Source: Heliocidaris erythrogramma
Lineage: Eukaryota; Echinodermata; Echinoidea; Camarodonta; Echinometridae
NCBI GenBank assembly: GCA_025617745.1
Contig: CM046858.1
Location: 46,395,697 to 46,459,696 of the forward strand
Length of the DNA: 64,000 nt
Direction: 5' to 3'
Part shown: positions 43,828 through 55,079 of the stretch, in pieces
Layout: each line of letters opens with the position of its first letter
Numbering within the stretch: position 1 is the stretch's first letter
Made by a program: the position numbers and the translations under genes
Notes under the pieces: generated by a model
The model's input: only the letters and a program-made list of their open reading frames with translations
Database searches by the model: none
Told to the model about the DNA's origin: nothing

Positions 43828-46800
43828 TTCTTCTTCTTCTTCTTCTTTCGTTGTATGGTATCGGCAATCAGTCAAATTTGACTATTGTTGCCAATGACGT
43901 TATATATGTAATTCAAATTCAGTATTTCTGACTCCTTCTCTCTTTTAATTTACATTTAGAATCAAGTAAACATTTAATACTGTATGTACATCTGTATTTA
44001 AAACTTAATAAGAAAATAACAAAACACCACATGCTTCAGCTCAGTTCCAACTAGCGCTTGCCTAGCCCTTTCATAGATGCAATCTTACCGATACGGAGCG
44101 GTACTTTGCGCCGTTTTTTCGGACATGCCTTGGTAACTCATGCATAGACATAGGGGCGCTGTTGTACCTGTGCTTACTGATGGGTTGAAAATGTATTTTG
44201 GATAATTATCAATTAAAGAGATGAAAACACTTGTGGGATAAGTTAGTAGAAAATGGGGCTTCTAAATGCACATAATTGTGTGCATCATTAAGACATAACT
44301 TTTATAATATACACAAAGGAAGAAAATACATTTTGCATGAAACTCAGACCTACATAAAATACAAAATACTAGTATCCCTCACTACGAACACGATAACAAA
44401 AGAGAGCGGACAAAATACACAGCCCCCACCGCACCCCACAACCGCTCCGGCAGACAAAAGAACACCCCCACCGCCATTATGCAAAATAAGCAGAACAGGT
44501 GAAAATGCATGTGGCTCCTGTTCCACATAAAAAATTATATTCACATTACAGCAACGAAGGGACGCTCCCCCGTCCACCAGAGAAAATGCAGGAAGCACAG
44601 TGAGGAGCCGTATACCCCGTCCGCCCCCTTGCCTGCCATGTTCATGTAGTGCCTAGTTCTTCTTTACTGAGAAAGGAGGGTTAAAGCCTACCTTCCCCGA
44701 AAAACGCTTCGTTCGCAGAACGAAACGTGTAATAGCCCTTTGTATTTGGGGATCACTACTTTTCAAATACTCAATTATTTTTCTTTCATTGGTTTCATTC
44801 AGTTCAGACAGGAGCATCGCTCTCTCGATAATATATTTTGGGCAATCTATAAGGTAATGGCCGACAGTTTCAACCTGTTGACATCTGTCACAGAAACCAG
44901 TTGGATGAATACCTAGTCTTAATAGATCATGGTTGAGACCTATCACTCCAACTCGAAGACGATGGAGTATAATTTCTTGTTGTCTACCTAGGTTACAAGT
45001 GTAAGTGGATGTAATTGATGACTGCAGCTCTTTTAAACTGGAATTTGATTGATTCCATCTTTCTTGCCAGAGTACTTTGGAACTCTGAACTATAAGTTGT
45101 TTTATTTCTGTTATAGTGTTATTTTTGTTATATATTTCAATATTTTTGGATAGAGCAGCTTTTGCACACGAGTCTTGTACTATTTCATTGCCCGTGATTC
45201 CGCAGTGTCCTGGGATCCATTCCAAATATATATCTATTCCTTTGTACTTAAGCCTCGTACTAGTCGTTAGAATTTCATTAATAGTTGGTTCATTATTTTG
45301 GTTTTGTATGGATAAAAGAGCACTAAGTGAATCACTAAATATAACAATACCCGTGTAAATGTCCATATTTTCTACCCATTCGAGGGCTAGAAGAATAGCA
45401 ATCAATTCAGCCTTGTAAGACGAAGTGAAATTAGTCAATCTCTTCCCTCGATGTATTGAAAAGTATGGTACATAAAAGGCAGATGAACTTACTCCTTTAT
45501 CAGGTGATTTGGATCCGTCAGTGTATATGTGCAATTGACTTATCCATTTGGTGTGTATTAATTCAAGGCTCTGTTGTTGTAATTGCATGGGATGGTCTGT
45601 TTTCTTTAATTCTAAGTTTAATTCAGTAGATATGATTGGTGGACAGAATAACCATGGGGGAAACGGAAGGACTAAGTTTTTCGATAATTTCTTGTCCCAT
45701 CTTACACTGTAACCTGTATCCAAAAGGTTTACAAACACATTTGCCTTTTAGGTATTCAAATTGCCAGCATGGTTCTATATGACTTACCAGTGGGTGATTA
45801 AAATTTCTCTCAATACTTTGTCTGTACTTGCTAGATAACAATTGTCTTCTTAGGTCTAGAGGTAGTTCCCCCATTTCAACCTGTAAAGAACTCAAAGAGG
45901 TTAACGGGAGACACCCCGCACATATCCTAAGAGCTTGATATTGCACAGAATCTAAGATCTTTTTGGTAGTTTCAGCTGCACTATCATATGCTTGGCAACC
46001 GTAGTCCAGAAGAGATCTAATAAGTGCTCGATAAACAATTAGAAGGGATTTTGATGAACTTCCCCATTTTGTTCCTGTCAAACTACGTAATATGTTTAGT
46101 TTTCGTTTACATCTTGTAGCTACATTTTCTATATGAGAGTGCCAGGTCAATTTGCTATCAAATAAAATTCCTAAAAAACGGTGAGACGGTTTATATGTTA
46201 AAATATTCCCTTCCAAGTTCAATACTGGTTGAGGAATGTTTGAACTTTTCGTGAATAATACAGGTACAGTTTTCTCATTTGAGAGTTTAAAACCCCAGTC
46301 TTTGAACCAAGAGGATAATCTATCCAAATAAGATTGGATTTTCAATCCAATTATATCAACATGTTTACCAGACGTCCATACTGCACAGTCGTCTGCATAC
46401 ATAGATATTGTTACGTCTGGGTCTGTTGGAAAGTCCCTCATCATCACATTATAGAGGAGGGGGCTCAAAACACTACCTTGAGGTAAACCGTTATGCATTT
46501 TGTATGTGCTTGATTCTGTATCTCAGATTCTTACTTGAAAAGTACGTTCTGTTAGGTATTCACGTAAATAATTGTACATCCTTCCTTGTATACCACAATG
46601 AAATAGTTTAAATAAAATTCCTTCGACCCACAGGCTATCGTAGGCCTTTTCAACATCCAAAAAGACTACCAACGTATGCTCACAACAATTAATACTCTTT
46701 TGAATGTCATTCTCCAGGAGAACAATATTGTCAGTGGAACTACGCCCTTTTCTAAACCCACTCAAGAAATTAGGCAATAAATTATTCTTTTCTATGTACC

Positions 46801-47405
46801 ATTGTAATCTGACATTGATCATACGCTCAATAATTTTTGCAAAACATGACAGGAGAGATATCGGTCTTTAAGAAGTTAAATTTTTAGAATCCTTACCAGT
46901 TTTAAGAATTGGAACCAATATGGAATGTTTTAGAGGACGTGGAATATTTCCAGTTTCCCATATTTCATTAATAATTTGTAGCATAGTGTTGTTAGCTCTC
47001 TCGGGCATATTTCCATAGACAATATATGGAATATTGTCCTTTCCTGGCACCGTGGTGCGTTTGGAGGTTTTAACAGCCTTTTCGAGTTCATACATCGAAA
47101 ATTTTTCGTTAATCACATGTATGGTCTCTTAAGAAAGGACAATTTTCCGTTCTTGTCAGGATTGTTTTAAGGGTTGCTTCTTTATTTCTCAGTCCCAAAG
47201 ATTGGAAAAATTTACCCAGGGCTTCTGTTTTCTCTTGCGTTGATATAATGTCCTGTCCGTTTTCAACCAATATAGACATATTTTTAGATTCCTTTGTTGA
47301 TACTCCATTTAAGCGTTAAGCCCAAATTTTTGACTCCGGCATATACCTGTCAAGTCTTTTGCAAAAAGCCTGCCAGTATTCCCTTTCCGCTAGACGGAGG
47401 ACTCG
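43828..47405 (-). pseudogene. RNase-H-bearing LINE (I-like clade), 5'-truncated, copy A
   Basis: Minus strand, in order: VPGKDNIPYIVYGNMPERAN, SGFRKGRSSTDNIVLLEND, VVFLDVEKAYDSLW (RT motif A), NGLPQGSVLSPLLYNVMM (B), ISMYADDCAVW (C), then RNase H with HIYTDGSKS, AELIAILLALEW, IFSDSLSALLSI and EWIPGHCGITGNEI, then FCDRCQQVETVGHYLIDC, a C-terminal zinc-knuckle-like motif. The 3' UTR runs to a GAA-repeat tail at 43828. A stop near 46510 and frame changes near 45700 and 46845 make it inactive. The endonuclease domain is absent, so it is 5'-truncated near 47405. Confidence 0.92.
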
Positions 47406-47410
47406 TCATA

Positions 47411-49018
47411 GGCTTCTTCTTCTTCTTTCGTTGTATGGTATCGGCAATCAGTCAAATTTGACTATTGTTGCCAATGACGTTATACATGTAATTCAAATTC
47501 AGTATTTCTGACTCCTTCTCACTTTTAATTTACATTTAGAATCAAGTAAACATTTAATACTGTATATGCATCTGTATTTAAAACTTAATAAGAAAATAAC
47601 AAAACACCACATATGCTTCAGCTCAGTTCCAACTAGCGCTTGCCTAGCCCTTTCATAGATGCAATCTTACCGATACGGAGCGGTACTTTGCGCCGTTTTT
47701 TCGGACATGCCTAGGTAACTCATGCATAGACATAGGGGCGCTGTTGTACCTGTGCTTACTGATGGGTTGAACATGTATTTTGGATAATTATCAATTAATG
47801 AGATGAAAACACTTGTGGGCTAAGTTAGTAGAAAATGGGGCTTCTAAATGCACATAATTGTGTGCGTGCATCATTTATACATTAAGATATAACTTTTATA
47901 ATATACACAAAGGAAGAAACTACATTTAGAATTGAAACTCAGACCTACATAAAATACACAATACTAGTATCCCTCATTATGAACACGATAACAAAAGAGA
48001 GCGGACAAAATACACAGCCCCCCCACAACCGCTCCGGCAGACAAAAGAACACCCCCACCGCCATTATGCAAAATAAGCAGAACAGGTGAAAATGCATGTG
48101 GCTCCTGTTCCACATAAAAATTATATTCACATTACAGCAACGAAGGGACACTCCCCCGTCCACCAGAGAAAATGCGGGAGGCACAGTGAGGAGCCGTGTA
48201 CCCCGTCCGCCCCTTTGCCTGCCATGTTCATGTAGTGCCTAGTTCTTCTTTACTGAGAAGGGAGGGTTATAAAAGCCTACCTTCCCCGAAAACGCTTCGT
48301 TCGCAGAACGAAACGTGTAATAGCCCTTTGTATTTGGGGATCACTACTTTTCAAATACTCAATTATTTTTCTTTCATTGGTTTCATTCAGTTCAGACAGG
48401 AGCATCGCTCTCTCGATAATATATTTTGGGCAATCTATAAGGTAATGGCCGACAGTTTCAACCTGTTGACATCTGTCACAGAAACCAGTTGGATGAATAC
48501 CTAGTCTTAATAGATCATGGTTGAGCGCTATCCCTCCAACTCGAAGACGATGGAGTATAATTTCTTGTTGTCTATATACCTATGTTACAAGTGTAAGTGG
48601 ATGTAATTGATGACTGCAGCTCTTCTATAAACTGGAATTTGATTGATTCCATCTTTCTTGCCAGAGTAAGTAACTATAAGTTGTTTTATTTCTGTTATAG
48701 TGTTATTTTTGTTATATATTTCAATATTTTTGGATAGAGCAGCTTTTGCACACGAGTCTAAGTACTATTTCATTGCCCGTGATTCCGCAGTGTCCTGGGA
48801 TCCATTCCAAATATATATCTATTCCTTTGTACTTAAGCCTCGTACTAATCATTAGAATTTCATTAATAGTTGGTTCATTATTTTGGTTTTGTATGGATAA
48901 AAGAGCACTAAGTGAATCACCAAATATAACAACACCCGTGTAAATGTCCATATTCTCTACCCATTCGAGGGCTAGAAGAATAGCAATCAATTCAGCCCTG
49001 TAAGACGAAGTGAAATTA
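47411..49018 (-). pseudogene. Same LINE, 5'-truncated copy B
   Basis: Near-identical to 43828-45440 over the RNase H C-terminal half, zinc-knuckle region and 3' UTR. It has indels (frameshifts near 48550, 48630 and 48760) and ends in a GAA-repeat tail at 47411. Its tail touches the truncated 5' end of copy A, so the two stand in tandem. Confidence 0.88.
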
Positions 49019-49075
49019 GACAACAATAGTCAAATTTGACTGATTGCCGATACCATACAACGAAAGAAGAAGAGG
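49019..49075 (+). repeat. Inverted 3'-end fragment of the LINE
   Basis: CAACAATAGTCAAATTTGAC..CGATACCATACAACG with GAAGAAG is the LINE's last ~57 bases in the opposite orientation to copy B. It directly abuts copy B's truncated 5' end. Confidence 0.8.
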
Positions 49076-49258
49076 AAGCTGAACTTAACGTGGCCGCCAG
49101 AAGCGCTAGCCTTTGTTTATTGAGCTACCTTTGGCGACCACTCCAGCGACCACTCGGGGGCACCGAAGCGTGACGCGGCCGAGAACAATAGAAAATCGCT
49201 CTACGGTGTCCTCAAAAGAGACAAAACAAAACGAAAACAATATTGACACTGTAAATCC

Positions 49259-49494
49259 ATTGGCGGATCCAGGGGGGGGGGGGGCACAGCCGGCCCGTGC
49301 CCCCCTTTTGGAAGAGAAGTATGAATTTTTACCATAGACGGTCCGCCATTTTCGCGATTGTGCCCCCCTTTTAGACTGATGACCTTTTTTTTTTTTTTTT
49401 TTTGCTTGTCAGGGAATTATGGAGGGAAACTGGACCCCATAACCCCTTACTAAGCGATTTTTGAAGGTTTGGCGAAAAAAAAATTTTCGTCACT

Positions 49495-49530
<36 letters not shown>

Positions 49531-49639
49531 ACTGAGCGACTTTTCGAGAAGCTGACGAGACCAAAAAAATACGGGTCTACCTTTTTACAAACTTTCAATT
49601 TTGTGCCCCCTCTTTTACTAAATCCTGGATCCGCCCCTG
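49259..49639. mobile_element. hAT MITE, 381 bp
   Basis: Ends TTGGCGGATCCAGG and CCTGGATCCGCC with the exact 8-bp duplication GTAAATCC (49251-49258 and 49640-49647). The interior includes a G tract, a poly-T run and a ~30-base C tract. Confidence 0.9.
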
Positions 49640-49734
49640 GTAAATCCGTTTTGTTACCGGTCGGAAACTTCAATTCAGGCAGTAGGCTTTAGTCAGGCGA
49701 TGCAGAATTGTACTCCAGGATTAATGAGCGTGTG

Positions 49735-52022
49735 AAATATTCAGCTTTATGATGGTAAATGCCACATACCGGGGCAAGATGTCTGGATCTTACTATTTTA
49801 ACTTAGTCCTTTAGACACCCCCTAAATAACCCGGCTTCCAACGAAGAGTCAGTCGGCATAATGATTGCAAAATACAGTGGTTAAATAAAAGCTCTCTCAA
49901 ATTTCCATCGACATTTTTTATTCTTGAGCTGATTAGCATTCTGGTATATATATGCGACATACCGGGGCAAGATGTCCGGATCTTACTCTTTAAACTTCAA
50001 CACGGCACATATTCTCAAAATATTACACTTCGTATGAACAATAGCGCCAGTGCGGTATTACGGGGCTTCACGTTACTCAATAATGAGGTTCGGAAGAAAA
50101 AGTGTTATAAATGTTCGCAAGACATTTCATATTTTTAACTGATTACACCATGAAAAAGGGGAGATATTCAGCTTTATTATGGTATAGGTCACTATGCTTA
50201 GCAAGTTGTGTGGATCTTACTGTTTAAACTTCACCACGGCACATATTCTCGAAATATTACACTTCGTATGAACATTAGCGCCAGTGCGGTATTACATGCG
50301 GCTTCACGTTACTCAATAATGAAGTTCTGCAGAAAAAGTGTTATAAATGTTCGCAAGACATTTCATATTCTTAGCTGTTTACAGCATGAAAAAGAGGAGA
50401 TATTCAGCTTCATCATGGTATAGGTCACTATGGTTAGCAAGTTGTCTGGATCTTACTGTTTAAACTTCAACAAGGCACATATTCTCGATATTATTACGCT
50501 TCACATGAACAATAGCGCCAGTGCGTTATTACGGGGCTTCCCGTTACTCAATAATGAAGTTCGGAAGAAAAAGTGTTATAAACATTCGCAAGACATTTCA
50601 TATTCTTAGCTGATTACACCATGAAATAGGGGAGATATTCAGCTTTATCATGGTATAGGTCACTATGCTTAGCAAGTTGTCTGGATCTTGCTGTTTAAAC
50701 TTCAACACGTCACATATTCTCGAAATATGACACTCAGCATTAGAGCGCTCGTATTGTTGAGCTTCGTATAACTCAATGTTGAAGTTCTGAAGAAAATGTG
50801 TTATAAATGTTCGCAAGACATTTCATATTCTTAGCTGATTACACCATGAGATAGAGGAGATATTCAGCTTTATCATGGTATAGGTCACTATGCTTAGCAA
50901 GTTGTCTGGATCTTACTGTTTAAACCTGAACACGGCACATATTCTCCAAATATGACACTTCGTATGAACAATAGCGCCAGTACGTGCGGTATTATGGGGC
51001 TTCGAGTTACTCAATGTTGAAGTTCTGAAGAAAATGTGTTATAAATGTTCGCAAGACATTTCATATTCTTAGCTGATTACACCATGAAATAGAGGAGATA
51101 TTCAGCTTTATCATGGTATAGGTCACTATGCTTAGCAAGTTGTCTGGATCTTACTGTTTAAACCTGAACACGGCACATATTCTCCAAATATGACACTTCG
51201 TATGAACAATAGCGCCAGTACGTGCGGTATTATGGGGCTTCGAGTTACTCAATGTTGAAGTTCTGAAGAAAATGTGTTATAAATGTTCGCAAGACATTTC
51301 ATATTCTTAGCTGATTACACCATGAGATAGAGGAGATATTCAGCTTTATTACGGTATAGGTCACTATGCTTAGCAAGTTGTCTGGATCTTACTGTTTAAA
51401 CTTCAACACGGCACATATTCTCCAAATATTACACTCCGCATTAAAGTGCTCGTATTGTATTATGGAGCTTCGTAACTCAATAATGAAGTTCTGAAGAAAA
51501 AGTGTTATAAATGTTCGCAAGACATTTCATATTCTTAGCTGATTACACCATGAAATAGAGGAGATATTCAGCTTTATCATGGTATAGGTCACTATTCTTA
51601 GCAAGTTGTGAGGATCTTACTGTTTAAACTTCAACAAGGCACATATTCTCGATATTATACGCATCACAATCATGAACAATAGCGCCAGTGCGGTATTACG
51701 GGGCTTCACGTTACTCAATAATGAAGTGCTGAAGAAAAAGTGTTATAAATGTTCGCAAGACATTTTATATTCTTAGCTGATTACACCATGAAATAGAGGG
51801 GATATTCAGCTTTATCATGGTATAGGTCACTATGCTTAGCAAGTTGTGTGGATCTTACTGTTTAAACTTCAACACGGCACATATTCTCGACATCTTACAC
51901 TCCGCGTTAAAGCGCTCGTATTGTATTATGGAGCTTCGTGTAACTCAATAATGAAGTGCTGAAGAAAAAGTTTTATAAATGTTCGCAAGACATTTCATAT
52001 TCTGATTACACAATGAAATAGA
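49735..52022 (+). repeat. Satellite array, 225-238-bp unit, ~9 copies, forward arm
   Basis: GCAAGACATTTCATATTCTTAG recurs at about 50117, 50353, 50588, 50813, 51051, 51289, 51517, 51755 and 51985. Each unit also has TATTCAGCTTTATCATGG and TGGATCTTACTGTTTAAAC. Units come in a longer type (TATGAACAATAGCGCCAGT) and a shorter type (GCATTAAAG.GCTCGTATTG). The first units at the left edge are degenerate. No gene. Confidence 0.92.
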
Positions 52023-52480
52023 AGAGAGGCGGTGGAACGTCAGGCTCGGACAATGGAAGTGGTGGTGATGGAGGGGGCGCGGCGGGGTGGGGGTGTAGAG
52101 CCCAGAAATGTAAAAATCTACCATAAATGTAAGAATAACCACGGTTTCCTGACCATTAAAATCCCTAAAATATCGAAAGATCCTAAATTCACCAAAAATG
52201 TAAAAACATGTCAACTGCAAATGTAAAAATTAAACTTAGTGGTTTACTATTGTTTTCCCTTCAAACGATCAGTTTACTGTTTACAGGGGCGGGGGAGGGG
52301 GTGGGGTCGAGGAGCTGACCATAAACTTCAACGGCAGGACAAATCACATATAGTCGCAATAGAACAACAATTTTAAAAATTGTATCAGTCTCAAGATGGT
52401 GCTTCATATATAACTAAAATTTGAACGGAATTTCTACTCTTGATTCTAGGACAAGTACCCCCTGGAAAACTACCCCGCAC

Positions 52481-53269
52481 CAGTGGCGTATCTACCGGGG
52501 GGCAGAGGGGGCACGTTACCCAGGCGGCACTTGAAGGGGGCGCAAAAAACGCAAAAGAGGGAAAGAAATGGGAGAAAAAATAATACAAAAAAGTATGGTC
52601 TTTGAGGGTTATTTGCGCCGCGGTCAATAACAAAATGCGTAAGATATGGTGTTTTATAGGGTTTGAAATGCAAAAATTTTCTAAAGCTCGGTCCCTTTGT
52701 TCCCTCGCATAATTATGTTCAGGATCCTGCCATTTAGCCCCCCCCCCCCAATGGCGTTTTAAAAGTGTTAACCATTAATTGAGTCTAGTTGCTTTGCCCC
52801 CCCCCCCCCCCTCCGCATAAGGCAGGAGCTTGTTAAATTGCGGGCCCCCAGATGGGATATAAGTGAATAAAAAGCACTTTCAAAGTATAGAACATTCGAA
52901 AGAAATCGTAATTTTGCCTTCCTATTGCCTTGCTATATTCCTCAAACATATTTCTTCAGGATTTTCATTGATTTTGAGCCCCCAAAAAGGAATATTCAAA
53001 ATTTAACAAAAAAATCTATAGTTCGGTTGATGTATTCCCTTGGACTTTTTTATCTAAGGTTAAAATACATAAGAAATGTCAATTTAAGGGGTAAAAAAAA
53101 GAACTATAACAACCCCGGGTTATGTCCACCAAAACTCATTTTCACGTAGTACCATCTCTAACCTAATAACGCTCATCAATCTGAGTTTGGGCATGGGTGG
53201 GGGGGGGGGGGGGGGGTGTGCAGATTTGACTGTTTGCCCCGGGCGCAGGAAGACCTGGATACGCCACTG
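52481..53269. mobile_element. Non-autonomous hAT-like element, 789 bp
   Basis: CAGTGGCGTATCTA and ATACGCCACTG ends, flanked by CCCCGCAC (52473-52480) and CCCCGGAC (53270-53277), 7 of 8 matching. The target was the GGACAACTACCCC minisatellite. Interior shared with 2720-3470. No transposase. Confidence 0.8.
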
Positions 53270-53552
53270 CCCCGGACAACTACCCCCAGGACAGCTACCC
53301 CAGGACAATTACCCCCCCTCCCCCCGGACAATTACCCCCAGGAAAAATTACACCCCATAAAATGACAATTACCCCGATACCCCCCCCCGATAACTACCCC
53401 CTGGACAATTATCCCCCCGGACAACTACAACCTGGACAATTATTCCCCCGGGACAACCCCAGAATCCGGGGGGTAGTTGTCCTGGGGTAATTGTCCTAAG
53501 GGGGTAGTTGTCCAGGGGAAGTTGTCCGGGGGTAGTTGTCCGGGGGTATTTA
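53270..53552. repeat. GGACAACTACCCC palindromic minisatellite, locus 4
   Basis: Continues the short array at 52440-52480 beyond the hAT-like element. Forward units run to a centre at CCCCAGAATCCGGGG (~53448-53462), then GGGTAGTTGTCC units run the other way to 53552. Confidence 0.85.
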
Positions 53553-54082
53553 TTTACGCGACTTTTAATGATTAAATATTTAATGGTTGCAGTAAAATTA
53601 AATGCCTGAAACCTGCATGTTATCGTTTCAATGTAGTGGTAATCAAAGAAAACACATAACTACACTATATACGGTGCAAGTATAAAATAATAAAAGAAAT
53701 TAAAATGGAATAAAAATATAAAATGAAATGAAATGATATAAAATACAATAAAGCAACATCCGAAATCCGAAATCCGAGGGGTGTGGATTGTAAATATATT
53801 TTCAGCAGAACAAACAAACAATTTTTAAACACTTTCTAAAAATGACCCAGAACAAAATGAACAATGTTCGTCATTTTTTTTTGTGACTGTGGTGTGGGTC
53901 AATTTTAGCGGTTTTATCAGTCACAAAAGTGACAGAATAGTGCCTTAAGTTCGATTTCAATTCGACAAATAACACACATTATGTGGGGGTATAGGGTGCG
54001 TCATTACCATTGGCACGTATAATTTTCTAGTAACAAAAGGTGCCCCTCCCCACTTCCATTGTCCGAGCCCGACGTTCCGCCG

Positions 54083-54336
54083 CAGTGGCGTATCCAGGGG
54101 GTGGCGCAACAGGCGCGCGCCCCCCTATTGGCCGTCGTAAAAAAAAAAAACTATCAAAAAAACAAAAAGTTCCCCATTAAATAGGCTTCAAAATTGGTCA
54201 CATATAGGATTATTTTGCATCTCAGCCCTTCTTCAGAAGCAAAAATTTTCCAAAGGGGAGGGGGCACCCCCTCCCCCAGGACGGCGATCAATAATGCCTG
54301 GCGCCCCCCTGTTGGGAAATCCTGGATATGCCCCTG
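54083..54336. mobile_element. hAT-like MITE
   Basis: CAGTGGCGTATCCAGGGGG at the left and TCCTGGATATGCCCCTG at the right. A clean 8-bp duplication is not visible (TTCCGCCG versus CGCCGCAT). Confidence 0.7.
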
Positions 54337-55079
54337 CGCCGCATTTGTATGCATGAAAATAAAATCTGAAATATCTTCAAATATACAAATCAATATAGTT
54401 TATGCATGAACTATGAAGCATTAACCTGTCTAAAAAAAAAGATAACCACTTTCAATCAAAATGCAAAGAGGGAAAACACTTCCGACGCGAAGTGGGACCT
54501 GCAAAACGATTTTTCTGGATATCACCATTGGTTCGATAGCCTTTGCCCCCCCCCCAAGCAAAGGTGAAAATAAATCACTGTGTGTCTGTATCTGTGTGTG
54601 AGGGGGTGTAACTAGACTATGTGATCCTGTGATTTTGTGTGTCATCCTCCCTGTGCCCCCCTTTTTCAACAAGCCTGGCTACGCCAGTGGCAGTTAGGCG
54701 CTACGTATCTCAGGATTGTACAGATCATGTCTACCTGTGGCGATGAAAGCGTGTAGGTAGATTTTTCCCTTTATCAACGGAGAGGGGGGTTGTTTTTGCC
54801 CCCCCCCCCCAACACCACCTTTGCAAAAAAATAACTAACGGCTTTCTCGTGACGTAAAATGCAAAACGCAATGATATAAATTGTCTTCCTTGCAATACTA
54901 TAGAGTAGCGTTTGAGGTCGGGATCCCTACAGGCTATCTGTTTGAGGATGGGGCCCTCAGAGCGTCCCCCCAAAATAAAATAAATAAATAAAATAAATAA
55001 TAATAATAAATAAATTACTTAATTAAATAAAATAAATAATAAAAAATTAACACTATAAGCGCACCTGACTCCGCACTTC
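54337..55079. other. Spacer before the second satellite arm
   Basis: Contains another hAT-like right end (CCTGGCTACGCCAGTGG near 54675), C tracts, and an AAATAAATAA microsatellite at 54970-55045. No gene. Confidence 0.5.

Larger units (their letters stand above)
52029..54080. mobile_element. Element with inverted ends between the two satellite arms
   Basis: GGCGGTGGAACGTCAGGCTC and GGACAATGGAAGTGG at 52029-52064 are matched in inverse by CCACTTCCATTGTCC and GAGCCCGACGTTCCGCC at ~54047-54080. The interior holds the GGACAACTACCCC minisatellite and a hAT-like element. No coding region. Confidence 0.65.

Noticed and set aside
50598-50816. Open frame inside the satellite
   Set aside because: Chance frame in a non-coding satellite unit; not kept open in neighbouring units.
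49735-52022. CRISPR-like array
   Set aside because: Units of 225-238 bp repeat along their whole length with no unique spacers, and the genome is eukaryotic.
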